A DNA stretch of 64,000 bases from Streptomyces sp. VRA16 Mangrove soil (GCF_017377775.1 NZ_JAFVLN010000009.1:124001-188000), one strand, 5' to 3'; positions 1 through 8,291 are shown, numbered from the stretch's first letter. The notes: generated from the sequence alone by a model not told the origin. Numbers and translations are program-made.

Positions 1-2
1 CC

Positions 3-1037
3 TCAGCAGATACGGGGCAGTTGCTCCCCCATCGGCATCTCCACGATGCGCCCCGCACCGACCAGCGTACGCAGCTCGACCCGTCCGGGCGTCCCCTCGA
101 CGGCGGTTCCCAGACGCACCGCTTCGGCGCCCTCGGGCAGCGCACGGAGCGCGTCGAGGGCGGCATCCGCGGCGTCCGGGGCGACGAAGGCCACCATGCA
201 GCCCTCGTTGGCGACGACGAGCGGGTCGAGGCCGAGCAGATCACAGGCGGCGCCCACGACTTCGGGCACCGGAAGGGCGCGTTCCTCGATCGTGACGCCG
301 ATCCGGGCGTCGCGTGCGATCTCGTTCAGCGCCGCCGCGAGTCCGCCGCGAGTGGGGTCACGCAGGGTGTGCACGGCCTCCCCGCAGCCCGCGAGCGCGC
401 TGACGAGCCGGTGCAGGGGGCGGGTGTCGGAGGCGATGCCCGCTTCGAAGCCGAGACCTTCGCGGGTGGAGAGGATGGTGGTGCCGTGCAGGCCGATCGG
501 TCCGGAGAGCAGGATCGCGTCACCGGGGCGAGCGCGGGTGACGGACGGGGTGAGGCCGGGGATGCGCCGGCCGACGCCCGTCGTGGTGAGGAAGAGCCGG
601 TCGGCGGCGCCGCGCCCGACGACCTTGGTGTCCCCGGTGAGGACGGGGACGCCGACGTCGCGGGCCGCCTTGCCCGCGGACTCCAGGGCGGTGCGCAGCT
701 CGTCGAGGGGCAGCCCTTCCTCGGCGATGACGGCGAGGGAGAGGGCGACGGGCAGGGCGCCGCGCATGGCGAGGTCGTTGACGGTGCCGTGCACGGCGAG
801 GCAGCCGATGTCGCCGCCGGGGAACACCAGCGGGTCCACGACGAACGCGTCGGTGGACAGGGCGAGTTCACTGTCTCCGGGCAGCAGTGCCGCGTCCTCC
901 AGGACACTGTCGGGCGGCGCGCCGAACGCGGGCAGGACGAGGTCGTGGAGGAGTTCGGCGGACAGGCGGCCGCCCGCGCCGTGGCCGAGGAGCAGGGTCT
1001 CCCGGTCGTGGTGCGGGGTCGGGCAGGCGAGCGTCAT
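3..1037 (-). CDS. hypE: HypE, carbamoyl dehydratase of [NiFe] hydrogenase maturation
   Basis: HypE dehydrates the carbamoyl group passed to its C-terminal cysteine by HypF, giving the cyanide ligand of the NiFe site. The 344-residue product has the AIR-synthase-like fold signature of the family (HGAGGRLS near residue 20, GDTKVVGRG, RDPTRGGL) and ends in PRIC, the conserved C-terminal tail carrying the modified cysteine. The ATG at 1037 follows GGAGGACCACGCC and overlaps the hypD stop by four bases (ATGA). It is the last gene of the hydrogenase operon seen here; hypA and hypB are not in the window. Confidence 0.97.
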   Translation of the reverse strand: MTLACPTPHHDRETLLLGHGAGGRLSAELLHDLVLPAFGAPPDSVLEDAALLPGDSELALSTDAFVVDPLVFPGGDIGCLAVHGTVNDLAMRGALPVALSLAVIAEEGLPLDELRTALESAGKAARDVGVPVLTGDTKVVGRGAADRLFLTTTGVGRRIPGLTPSVTRARPGDAILLSGPIGLHGTTILSTREGLGFEAGIASDTRPLHRLVSALAGCGEAVHTLRDPTRGGLAAALNEIARDARIGVTIEERALPVPEVVGAACDLLGLDPLVVANEGCMVAFVAPDAADAALDALRALPEGAEAVRLGTAVEGTPGRVELRTLVGAGRIVEMPMGEQLPRIC

Positions 1038-2149
1038 GGCGTGGTCCTCCGGGGGGTGACGGTGCGGGGGCGGCCCGCCGAGTGGAAGGCCGCGCAGGTG
1101 CCCTCGGTGGAGACCATGGGCGCGCCGAGCGGGGTGCGGGGGGTGCAGCGGGTGCCGTAGGCGGTGCAGTCGGTGGGCAGCGCGGCGCCGGTGAGGATGG
1201 CGCCCGCGATGCACTCGGGGTCCTCGACGGAGCGCAGTCCGGCGATGTCGAAGCGGCGTACGGCGTCGAACGTCGCGTACTCCGGGGCGAGTTCGAGGCC
1301 GCTGGCCGGGAGGATGCCGATGCCGCGCCAGGCCCGGTCCGTGACGCGGAAGACCCGCTCCAGGGCGCTCTGCGCCTCGGTGTTGCCGTCGCGGCGCACG
1401 GCCCGCGCGTACTGGTTCTCGACGGTGTGCCGCCCGCTCTCCAGCTGCCGTACGGCCATCAGGACGCCTTCGAGCAGGTCGAGCGGTTCGAACCCGGTGA
1501 CGACGATGGGGACTCGGTACCGCTCGGCGATGGGTTCGTAGGCGCGCCAGCCCATGACCGCGCACACGTGTCCTGCGGCGAGGAACGCCTCGACCTCGCA
1601 GTCCGGGTCGTCGAGGAGCGCGGTCATGGCGGGCGGGACGAGGACGTGGCTGACGAGGACCGAGAAGTTGGTGAGGCCGAGCCGCGCCGCGTGCCGTACG
1701 GCCATCGCGTTGGCGGGGGCGGTGGTCTCGAAGCCGACGGCGAGGAACACGACCTGCCGGTCGGGCAGTCGCGTGGCGATGCGGACGGCGTCCATGGGGG
1801 TGTAGACGACGCGTACGTCGGCGCCGCGGGCGCGCAGGGTCAGCAGGTCGGTGCGGGATCCGGGCACGCGCAGCATGTCGCCGAAGCTGGTGAACACGGT
1901 GCCGGGGGTGGCGGCGATCGCCATGGCCCGGTCGAGCGTCTCCAGCGGGGTGACGCAGACCGGGCAGCCGGGGCCGTGGATCATGCGGATCCCGGCGGGC
2001 AGGAGTTCGTCGATGCCCTGGCGGACCAGGGTGTGCGTCTGTCCGCCGCACACCTCCATGATCCGCCAGGGCCGGGCGGCCGTGGCCGTCAGCTCGGCGA
2101 GCAGGCGGCGGGCCAGGACGGGGTCGCGGTACTCGTCGAGGTACTTCAT
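1034..2149 (-). CDS. hypD: HypD, hydrogenase Fe(CN)2CO assembly scaffold
   Basis: HypD is the iron-sulfur scaffold that, with HypC, assembles the Fe(CN)2CO unit. The 371-residue protein has normal family length. Conserved cysteine motifs are visible: EVCGGQTH (Cys34), GPGCPVCVTP (Cys62, Cys65), and later cysteines near the C-terminus (TDCTAYGTRC) expected to ligate the cluster. Its start overlaps the CBS-BON gene stop and its stop overlaps the hypE start, each by four bases, so translation is probably coupled; no strong ribosome binding site precedes the ATG. Confidence 0.96.
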   Translation of the reverse strand: MKYLDEYRDPVLARRLLAELTATAARPWRIMEVCGGQTHTLVRQGIDELLPAGIRMIHGPGCPVCVTPLETLDRAMAIAATPGTVFTSFGDMLRVPGSRTDLLTLRARGADVRVVYTPMDAVRIATRLPDRQVVFLAVGFETTAPANAMAVRHAARLGLTNFSVLVSHVLVPPAMTALLDDPDCEVEAFLAAGHVCAVMGWRAYEPIAERYRVPIVVTGFEPLDLLEGVLMAVRQLESGRHTVENQYARAVRRDGNTEAQSALERVFRVTDRAWRGIGILPASGLELAPEYATFDAVRRFDIAGLRSVEDPECIAGAILTGAALPTDCTAYGTRCTPRTPLGAPMVSTEGTCAAFHSAGRPRTVTPRRTTP

Positions 2150-2784
2150 GCCGCGGTGAAGTCCATCCGGATGTCGACGACGCCCTCGACGGCGCGCGCG
2201 AGCCGGGCCGCGACCGGCACCAGGTTGCGGTTGCGCAGGGTGCCGCCGAAGGTGACGACGCCGTCGGTGACGGCGACCGTGACGTGCTGGTCGGGGAAGA
2301 GGTAGGCGGCCACGGTGCGCCGCACCTCCTCGGCGATCTCCTCGTCGGTGCGCAGGAACACCTTCAGCAGGTCGGAGCGGCTGACGATGCCTTCGAGCAT
2401 GCCCTCGGCGTTGACGACGGGCAGCCGCTTGACCTTGCGGTGGGCCATGATGCGGGCGGCCTCGGCGAGGGTGGCGTCGGGGCGTACGCAGACGGCGGGG
2501 GTGGTCATGAGCTCGCCCGCGCTGACCGCGCCGGCCTTGACGAGGTCGGTGAGGCGGCGCATCTGGTCGCGCCGGTCGGGGTCCATGTCGCGGAACTCCT
2601 CCTTGGGCAGCAGGTCCGCCTCGGAGACGATGCCGACGACGCGGCTCTCGCCCTCCAGGACGGGCACGGCGCTGACCTTCCACTGCTCCATGAGTTCCAC
2701 GATGTCCTTGAACGGGGCGTCGCGGCCGACGGCCACGACGGTGTGGGTCATGACGTCACTGACGATGTGCGGGCTGACGCTCAC
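2146..2784 (-). CDS. CBS-CBS-BON domain protein inside hydrogenase operon
   Basis: A 212-residue cytosolic protein with two CBS repeats (about residues 10-65 and 85-140, each with the GIVS(E/R)xDLL ending) and a C-terminal BON domain (about 145-210). CBS pairs usually bind adenosyl nucleotides and act as energy sensors; mycobacterial relatives such as Hrp1 (Rv2626c) belong to the DosR dormancy regulon. The GTG start at 2784 follows GGAGGAGG and overlaps the hyhL stop; the gene end overlaps hypD. Its position between structural and maturation genes suggests a role in control or stability of the enzyme, which is inference. A paralogue lies at 15360-16094. Confidence 0.9.
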   Translation of the reverse strand: MSVSPHIVSDVMTHTVVAVGRDAPFKDIVELMEQWKVSAVPVLEGESRVVGIVSEADLLPKEEFRDMDPDRRDQMRRLTDLVKAGAVSAGELMTTPAVCVRPDATLAEAARIMAHRKVKRLPVVNAEGMLEGIVSRSDLLKVFLRTDEEIAEEVRRTVAAYLFPDQHVTVAVTDGVVTFGGTLRNRNLVPVAARLARAVEGVVDIRMDFTAA

Positions 2785-4127
2785 GGCAGCCTCCTCCGGG
2801 CCGGTGGGACGTGTTCGACGGTGAGGTCGAGGAAGTGGGTGGAGCACGAGATGCACGGGTCGTGGTTGCGGATGGCCCGTTCGCACAGGTGGGTCAACTC
2901 GGTGTCGGTCACGTCCGGTTCGCGCAGTGCTGCCTCGGCCAGGCGGCGCAGGTCCTCCTCGATGGCGCCCTGGTTCTGTGCGGTGGGCGGGACGAGGCGG
3001 GCGTCGGTGACGGTGCCGTCGGCGTCCAGGACATAGCGGTGGTAGAGGGTGCCGCGCGGCGCCTCGGTGGCGCCGTGGCCGACGCCGGCGCGCGGGGGCA
3101 CGTCCACGAAGGGCCGGTCGGGCGGCTCGTAGGCGTCGATGATGCGCAGCGCCTCCTCGACGGCGTACACGGTCTCGACGGCACGCACGAGGATGCTGCG
3201 GAAGGGGTTGCGGCACACGGCGTCGCCGAGTCCGGCCTCGTCGGCGGCCTGCCGGGCGACGGCCGACAGGCCGCCGCGGTTGATCGCGTAGCGGGCGAGC
3301 GAGCCGGTGAGGTGGCGGCGGCCGCGCAGGGTCGCCTGCAGGGCGGTGGAGTGCGGGACCTGGTGCTCGACGACCTCGTCGGTGAAGTCGGCGAGCGGGA
3401 ACCGCCGCACGCCGTTGCCCTGTCGGGACAGGACGGTGGGAGTGCCGCTCTCGATGGCGTAGGTGCCCGGCTCGGACAGGGCGAGCAGGTCGTGGTCGCA
3501 GTCGGCGTCCGGGAAGTCGAAGTCGGCCACCCAGCGCACGGTGGCCCAGGCGTCGTCGAGGGCCCGTTTCAACCGGTCGGCGAGTGGACGGAGTTCAGCC
3601 TTCGCGGGAGCGCGGTGGAAGCCGCCGACGCGGACGTTGACGGGGTGGATGGCACGCCCGCCGAGCTGGTCGAGCAGGAGGTTCCCGGCCTGCTTGAGGC
3701 GCAGTCCGCGCTCCACGTCGGCGCGGTGGGTGCGGGCGAGGTCGATGGCGCCATCGCGGCCGAGGAAGTCGGGTGCGTGCAGCAGGTAGATGTGCAGGGT
3801 CTGGCTCTCGATCCACTCCCCGCAGTACAGCAGCCGCCGCAACTGCCGTATCTCGTAGGGTACTTGGACCTCGCACGCGTCCTCGATCGCGGCGCAGGCG
3901 CTCATCTGGTAGGCGACGGGGCAGATCCCGCAGACCCGGGCGGTGATGTCGGGCGGTTCGGTGTGGGCGCGGCCGCGCAGGAACGCCTCGAAGAACCGCG
4001 GCGGCTCGTAGATCTGCAGCCGGGCGGCGGTGACGTCGACGCCGTCCACGGTCAGGTGCAGGGCACCCTCGCCCTCCACGCGGGCCAGCGAGCCGACGTG
4101 CAGGACACGGGTTCCGCGGTGCGTCAC
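2781..4127 (-). CDS. hyhL: [NiFe] hydrogenase large subunit, group 3b type
   Basis: The 448-residue catalytic subunit holding the NiFe site. The N-terminal nickel motif RVCGICPV (Cys66, Cys69) and C-terminal motif DPCISCSTH (Cys425, Cys428, His431) are both intact; 17 residues after His431 form the peptide expected to be removed by the protease encoded at 21570-22070. There is no twin-arginine signal on the partner subunit, so the enzyme is cytosolic. Subunit order (4Fe-4S beta, flavin gamma, small, large) matches bidirectional NADP-linked group 3b hydrogenases such as mycobacterial Hyh. GTG start after AAGGAG, overlapping the hyhS stop. Confidence 0.95.
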   Translation of the reverse strand: MTHRGTRVLHVGSLARVEGEGALHLTVDGVDVTAARLQIYEPPRFFEAFLRGRAHTEPPDITARVCGICPVAYQMSACAAIEDACEVQVPYEIRQLRRLLYCGEWIESQTLHIYLLHAPDFLGRDGAIDLARTHRADVERGLRLKQAGNLLLDQLGGRAIHPVNVRVGGFHRAPAKAELRPLADRLKRALDDAWATVRWVADFDFPDADCDHDLLALSEPGTYAIESGTPTVLSRQGNGVRRFPLADFTDEVVEHQVPHSTALQATLRGRRHLTGSLARYAINRGGLSAVARQAADEAGLGDAVCRNPFRSILVRAVETVYAVEEALRIIDAYEPPDRPFVDVPPRAGVGHGATEAPRGTLYHRYVLDADGTVTDARLVPPTAQNQGAIEEDLRRLAEAALREPDVTDTELTHLCERAIRNHDPCISCSTHFLDLTVEHVPPARRRLP

Positions 4128-4903
4128 GACCGGGGCTCCTTCGCGAAGGCGGCGGCGTTGAACGTGGACAGGAAGCGTTCGGTGGCAGGGTCGTCGAGGC
4201 CGTCGCGGTGAAGTACGGGGATCAGCGCGGGCAGGTTCACCGACCCCGAGGGGCCGAAGCAGCCGTAGCAGCCACGCCCGTACGCGGGACAGAGCGCCCC
4301 GCACCCGGCGTGCGTGACCGGGCCGAGGCAGGGGGCGCCGTGGGCGACGGTGACGCAGACGGTGCTACGGCGTTTGCACTCGAAGCAGACGCTGTGGTCC
4401 GGGATGTCGGGCTTGCGTCCGGCGAGGAACCCGGTGATCACTTCGAGGAGTTGACGCCGGTCGATGGGGCAGCCGCGCAGCTCGAAGTCGACGTCGACGT
4501 GCGCGGAGACCGGGGTGGAGGTGGCGAGGGTGTCGAGGTACTCGGGGCGGGCGTACACCACCCGCCGGAACTCCTCGACGTCCGCGAAGTTGCGCAGCGC
4601 CTGGATGCCGCCGGCGGTGGCGCAGGCCCCGATCGTCACGAGGTGGCGGGAGGCGGCGCGGATGTCGCGGATGCGGGCCGCGTCCGCCGATGTCGTCACG
4701 GAGCCCTCGACGAGGGTGAGGTCGTAGGGGCCGGGGAGCACCGCGCTGGACGCCTCCAGGAAGTGCGCGATCCGCACCTTCCCGGCCAGGGCGAGGAGTT
4801 CGTCCTCGCAGTCGAGCAGGGTGAGCTGGCAGCCGTCGCAGGAGGCCAGTTTGAAGACGGCCAGCGACGGCGTGGTCGTGGTCGTCGCGGCCCTCGTGGT
4901 CAT
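4124..4903 (-). CDS. hyhS: [NiFe] hydrogenase small subunit, group 3b type
   Basis: A 259-residue electron-transfer subunit. SCDGCQLTLLDCE (Cys22, Cys25) gives the proximal-cluster CxxC; GACATAGG and RGCPI follow; the C-terminal third has a cysteine-rich region (CFECKRR, PCLGP, GCGALCPAYGRGCYGCFGP) able to hold further [4Fe-4S] clusters. The ATG at 4903 is preceded by AGGGAG at good spacing. A GTG at 4912 would create a GTGA overlap with hyhG like the other junctions, but its spacing to the Shine-Dalgarno is only two bases, so I chose the ATG. No signal peptide, consistent with a soluble enzyme. Confidence 0.94.
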   Translation of the reverse strand: MTTRAATTTTTPSLAVFKLASCDGCQLTLLDCEDELLALAGKVRIAHFLEASSAVLPGPYDLTLVEGSVTTSADAARIRDIRAASRHLVTIGACATAGGIQALRNFADVEEFRRVVYARPEYLDTLATSTPVSAHVDVDFELRGCPIDRRQLLEVITGFLAGRKPDIPDHSVCFECKRRSTVCVTVAHGAPCLGPVTHAGCGALCPAYGRGCYGCFGPSGSVNLPALIPVLHRDGLDDPATERFLSTFNAAAFAKEPRS

Positions 4904-4908
4904 GGTGG

Positions 4909-5718
4909 TCACAACTCCCTTACGGACATGAGGGGTTCGGCCCGGTCGAAGCCGATGACGGGGCCGTCGCGGCAGAGCAGGACGGGCCCGAGCTGGCAGT
5001 GCCCGCAGTGGGCGGTGGCGCAGCGCATGTTGCGTTCGAGGGAGACCCGGATGCGGTCGGCGGGCACGCCCCGGTGGACGAGGTCGCGGGCGGTGGCGCG
5101 GATCATCGGTTCGGGCCCGCAGACGAAGGCCGTGGTGCGGGCGGGTTCGAAGTGCGCGCCGTCGAGCAGCCGGGTGACGAGGCCGATCTCGCCGCGCCAG
5201 TCCGCGTCGGGGTGGTCGACGGTGACGCCGGTGTACGCGGTGGCCCAACTCCGGCTCTCGACGCGGGAGATGAGGTCGGCCGGGGTGCGGGCTCCGACCA
5301 GCACGTTGATCCGGCCGTACTCCTGCGGAGCGGCGACGGCGCGGCGGATCAGCGGCCGCAGCGGGGCGAGGCCGATGCCGCCGGCGACGACGAGCAGATC
5401 GCGCCCGCGCGCCCCGGCGAGCCCCCAGTCGGTGCCGAACGGGCCGCGCAGCCCGACCGTGTCGCCGATCCGCTTGCCGCACAGGGCGGCCGAAACCGCG
5501 CCGACCGCGCGCACGGTGTGGGCGAGTCCGCGTCCGGTGGTCGGGATCGAGCTGACCGACACCGGGATCTCCCCCACCCCGAACGCGTAGACCATCGAGA
5601 ACTGCCCGGGCGTGAACGGCGGGAGCGGCCCGTCGGCCGGTTCGAGGCGCAGGGTGACGGTGTCGTGGGTCTCGTCCCAGCGGTCCACGACGCGGTACGG
5701 GACGGGGAGAGCCGTCAT
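4909..5718 (-). CDS. hyhG: Hydrogenase gamma subunit, FAD/NAD(P)-binding
   Basis: A 269-residue ferredoxin-NADP reductase-like subunit that passes electrons between the iron-sulfur chain and NAD(P). The FAD-binding barrel occupies about residues 5-100 (PFTPGQFSM, with VSVSS in place of the usual RPYS), followed by an NAD(P)-binding domain (VVAGGIGLAPLRPL; VCGPEPM). The C-terminus carries the 2Fe-2S or Zn-type motif C-x4-C-x2-C-x8-C (RCATAHCGHCQLGPVLLC), as in dihydroorotate dehydrogenase electron-transfer subunits. The ATG overlaps the preceding gene's stop (ATGA). Confidence 0.94.
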   Translation of the reverse strand: MTALPVPYRVVDRWDETHDTVTLRLEPADGPLPPFTPGQFSMVYAFGVGEIPVSVSSIPTTGRGLAHTVRAVGAVSAALCGKRIGDTVGLRGPFGTDWGLAGARGRDLLVVAGGIGLAPLRPLIRRAVAAPQEYGRINVLVGARTPADLISRVESRSWATAYTGVTVDHPDADWRGEIGLVTRLLDGAHFEPARTTAFVCGPEPMIRATARDLVHRGVPADRIRVSLERNMRCATAHCGHCQLGPVLLCRDGPVIGFDRAEPLMSVREL

Positions 5719-6179
5719 CGGGGCAGTCCGCTGCCGTGCGGCGCGTACAGGTCGAGGAGGCGGATGCGGGCCGCGAGCAGCCGGTGGGCGAGGACCGCGC
5801 CGACCCAGCGGCCGACCGCGCGGCCGAACTCCGCGTCGCTGTCGCACATCTCGCGCACTCGGGCCGCGTCGAACTCGTGGGCCCGCACCGGGCTCACCGT
5901 CTCGGCGCCGAGCTGCCACCGATACGGGACGAACAGCCAGGACCAGCCGACGAGTTCACCGAAGCCGAGAGTCTCGATGACGGCGGGCCTGCGCCCGGGG
6001 ACGTGCATGTCGAGGGCGACGGTGCCGGTGCGCACGATCCAGAAGCGGTCGGCGCGCCCGCCCTCCTCGAACAGCCGGGTCCCTTCGTCGAAGTTGACCG
6101 GCTTCGCGCCGTTCATCAGCCGTTCTCGGTGCTCTGCGGGGAGTGCCTGTCCCAGGCGTGGCGTACTGGTCGCGATCAT
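5715..6179 (-). CDS. Cyclic nucleotide-binding-fold protein without HTH
   Basis: A 154-residue protein consisting of a single CRP/FNR-type sensory beta-barrel (about residues 10-125; EEGGRADRFWIVRTGTVAL, FGELVGWSW) and a short helix. The helix-turn-helix of CRP regulators is absent, and the frame ends cleanly by overlap with hyhG, so it is not a truncated regulator. Start (ATG after GAAGGAGG) and stop each overlap the neighbouring hydrogenase subunit genes by four bases, so it is made in step with hyhB and hyhG. A ligand-responsive accessory of the hydrogenase is a reasonable inference; the ligand cannot be read from sequence. Confidence 0.85.
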   Translation of the reverse strand: MIATSTPRLGQALPAEHRERLMNGAKPVNFDEGTRLFEEGGRADRFWIVRTGTVALDMHVPGRRPAVIETLGFGELVGWSWLFVPYRWQLGAETVSPVRAHEFDAARVREMCDSDAEFGRAVGRWVGAVLAHRLLAARIRLLDLYAPHGSGLPR

Positions 6180-7333
6180 CGCCCTGCCTCCTTCGCGATG
6201 GCGGTGACTTCCTCGGTGATGTCGATGCCGACGGGGCACCACGTGATGCAGCGGCCGCAGCCGACACAGCCGGTCGAGTCGAACTGGTCGTGCCAGGTGG
6301 AGAGTTTGTGGGTGAGCCACTGCCGGTAGCGGCTGCGCGGGGTGGCGCGCACCGGCCCGCCGTGCAGATACGAGAAGTCGAGGTCGAAGCAGGAGTCCCA
6401 GCGCTGCCAGCGCTCGGCGTGGTCCCCGGTGAGGTCGGTGACCTCCTCGGTGGTGGTGCAGAAGCAGGTGGGACAGACCATGGTGCAGTTGCCGCAGGTC
6501 AGACAGCGGTCGGCGACATCGTCCCAGCGGTCGGCGTCCGGGTTCGCGGCGAGCAGGGCGCGCAGGTCGAGCGGGGGCATGGCGCGGCCCATCCGGTCGC
6601 GGGCCGCGTCGACGGCCGTCCCGGCCCGCTCCACGGTGGCCGGATCCCCTTTTTCGTGCGGGAGTCGGTCCAGGATCCGGGCGCCGTCCGGGCTTCCCGC
6701 GCGGGTCAGGTAACGGGGGCCCGCGGCGTCCGCGAGTTCGGTCAGCGCGAGATCGAAGCCCGCGTCCGCCGCGGGGCCGCTCCCCATCGACACGCAGAAG
6801 CAGGTCGCCCCCGGTTCGGTGCACTCGACGACGACGAGGAACGCTCCCCTCCTGCGTTCGGCGTAGCCGTCGTCCTTGAAGTGTCCGCCGGCCAGGACTC
6901 GGTCCTGAAGGGCGATGGCCCGCGCGTCGCAGGGGCGTACACCGAAGAACGCGTAGGACGGCTGCGTTCCCCGGGCGGCGGTGACGGTCAGGGAGCCGTC
7001 CGCCTCGTGTGTGGCGTCCCAGACCTTCTCCCGCTGCGGATGCAGGAAGTTCTTCCAGGACTGCGGTCCCGCGGTGTGGGCGAAGGCGGCGGCGTCGTCG
7101 CGGCGCACCAACCGGTAGCGTCCCGCTTCGAGTTCGGTGCCCCAGCCCCAGGGCAGGTCGGCGGCGCCGTCGAGGGGGGCGAGGACCACCGCGCCGTCAC
7201 GGACGGTCGGTCCGACGACGGTGCGGCCTTCGGCGGCCAGGGCCGCGACGAGGGCGTCGATCCCGGACCGGTCGAGCACCACCGGTTCCTGTCCGGTCCG
7301 CTCCATGGCCTCGCGCTCCCCGGGAACCCGCAT
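6176..7333 (-). CDS. hyhB: Hydrogenase beta subunit, 4Fe-4S dicluster protein
   Basis: A 385-residue iron-sulfur subunit, first gene of the hydrogenase operon. The N-terminal two thirds resemble the sulfhydrogenase/anaerobic sulfite reductase A-type family (YAFFGVRPCDARAIALQDRV). Two ferredoxin-type motifs follow: CLTCGNCTMVCPTC near residue 280 and CVGCGRCITWCPVG near residue 357. The ATG at 7333 has GGGAGACGACC upstream; in-frame ATGs at 7387 and 7306 lack comparable sites. A near-perfect palindrome lies about 76 bases upstream (7395-7424). Confidence 0.92.
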   Translation of the reverse strand: MRVPGEREAMERTGQEPVVLDRSGIDALVAALAAEGRTVVGPTVRDGAVVLAPLDGAADLPWGWGTELEAGRYRLVRRDDAAAFAHTAGPQSWKNFLHPQREKVWDATHEADGSLTVTAARGTQPSYAFFGVRPCDARAIALQDRVLAGGHFKDDGYAERRRGAFLVVVECTEPGATCFCVSMGSGPAADAGFDLALTELADAAGPRYLTRAGSPDGARILDRLPHEKGDPATVERAGTAVDAARDRMGRAMPPLDLRALLAANPDADRWDDVADRCLTCGNCTMVCPTCFCTTTEEVTDLTGDHAERWQRWDSCFDLDFSYLHGGPVRATPRSRYRQWLTHKLSTWHDQFDSTGCVGCGRCITWCPVGIDITEEVTAIAKEAGR

Positions 7334-7394
7334 GGTCGTCTCCCTCGTCCGCAGTGTCGGGGCGTCACTTCCACCGTCGGCGTCCACGGCGCCG

Positions 7395-7424
7395 CACGGC
7401 AGGGGCCGACCGGTCCCTGCCGTG
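7395..7424. promoter_or_regulatory. 30-bp palindrome upstream of hydrogenase operon, candidate DevR/OsdR-type box
   Basis: Thirteen of fifteen base pairs are symmetric around 7409/7410. The core at 7400-7419 reads CAGGGGCCGACCGGTCCCTG. Half-sites GGGCC and GGTCC are separated by four bases, the same geometry as the mycobacterial DosR box (GGGAC-4-GTCCC). Related palindromes occur at 8204, 12387 and 22122 upstream of other island genes. A terminator for the gene ending at 7478 is the alternative reading, but no T-tract follows. Confidence 0.6.
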
Positions 7425-7477
7425 GCCCGGTCGTCGCGGGCCCGACGCCGTCCGGCCCGAGGGGCGCGGTATGCGGA

Positions 7478-7849
7478 TCAGTACAGCGATCCGGGCCAGC
7501 CGGTGGCCACGGCGACGAGCACGCCCACGTCCAGGAGCAGCCCGACGACCAGCCACCGGTTGAACCAGAACGTCTTGAGCACGACCCCGATCAGGGCCGC
7601 GCCCACGGCCGCCGTCGCCCAGTCGGTGAGCCCGGCGAGGACGGCGGACCCGGCGATGCCGTACAGCGCGGCCGTGGTGCAGGCCAGCAGCACGGCGGCG
7701 GCGCCCGCCCGTGCCTGGGGCAGGCCCGCCGCGTGCAGCGCCCACGACCGGCGCGGGTCGAAGGAGCCCGCCCCGGAGGGCGCCAGCCACACCGGCAGAT
7801 GCACGAGTCCGTGCAGGAGCAATGCCGCGACGACGAGTGAGGTGATCAT
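7478..7849 (-). CDS. Small four-helix membrane protein
   Basis: A 123-residue, strongly hydrophobic protein with about four predicted transmembrane helices (around residues 1-20, 45-70, 75-95, 98-118) and short loops. ATG follows GGGGGCGCG. I do not recognise a characterised family. It lies 144 bases upstream of hyhB and 21 bases downstream of the next small gene on the same strand, so it may be co-transcribed with 7871-8101. Function unknown. Confidence 0.75.
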   Translation of the reverse strand: MITSLVVAALLLHGLVHLPVWLAPSGAGSFDPRRSWALHAAGLPQARAGAAAVLLACTTAALYGIAGSAVLAGLTDWATAAVGAALIGVVLKTFWFNRWLVVGLLLDVGVLVAVATGWPGSLY

Positions 7850-7870
7850 GTCGCGCCCCCGGCCGGGCTC

Positions 7871-8101
7871 TCAACCCCGGTAGTGGGGGTCGTCACGGCG
7901 CTCACGACCGCCGATGTAGTGCCGCTCCTCCACGACGGTCTCCTGTTCGCCCGGCAGCCGGCGCGGCGTACGGCGCGAGATCGTGCTGAGTCCGACGATG
8001 CCGCCGATCAGCAGGACCAGTCCGACGACCTCGACGTGGAACCCGAACAGCAGGCCGGCTCCGAGGACGAGCGCGCCCAGCGACAGGATCGTGACGAACA
8101 T
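7871..8101 (-). CDS. Small two-helix membrane protein (DUF6458-like)
   Basis: A 76-residue protein with two hydrophobic helices (about residues 2-20 and 25-42) and a basic then acidic hydrophilic tail (RRTPRRLPGEQETVVEERHY). The layout resembles the short DUF6458-type actinobacterial membrane proteins; this assignment is tentative. The ATG has an excellent GAGGAGG site six bases upstream. It is transcribed divergently from the Usp gene at 8292, with the 8204-8220 palindrome between them. Confidence 0.72.
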   Translation of the reverse strand: MFVTILSLGALVLGAGLLFGFHVEVVGLVLLIGGIVGLSTISRRTPRRLPGEQETVVEERHYIGGRERRDDPHYRG

Positions 8102-8203
8102 GGTTGCCTCCTCACCTCGGGACGAGGGTGACGGCCCTCGGTCCTCGGATCCGAGCCTGCTCCCGCGCCGGACCGCGCGGCGCGGGGCCGAACGTCCTCG
8201 ACA

Positions 8204-8220
8204 AGGGCCACTGTGGCCCT
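8204..8220. promoter_or_regulatory. Palindrome AGGGCCAC-T-GTGGCCCT in divergent promoter region
   Basis: A perfect 17-base odd palindrome centred on 8212, 80 bases upstream of the Usp ATG and about 110 upstream of the divergent small gene. The left half CAAGGGCCAC resembles the half-sites CAGGGGCCGA (7400) and CATGGGCCGA (22122), but the half-sites are five rather than four bases apart. Candidate binding site for the regulator of the island. Confidence 0.5.
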
Positions 8221-8291
8221 GCCGTCCAGCCGTGCGCGGTGTCACCGTGAAAGCGGGGCTCCGACGGCTTTTCCGAGAGGCGGTGCGCGCG

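Noticed and set aside
4904..4912. GTG at 4912 as the hyhS start, giving a GTGA overlap like other junctions
   Set aside because: Only two bases separate it from the Shine-Dalgarno sequence, whereas the ATG at 4903 has normal spacing; not excluded.
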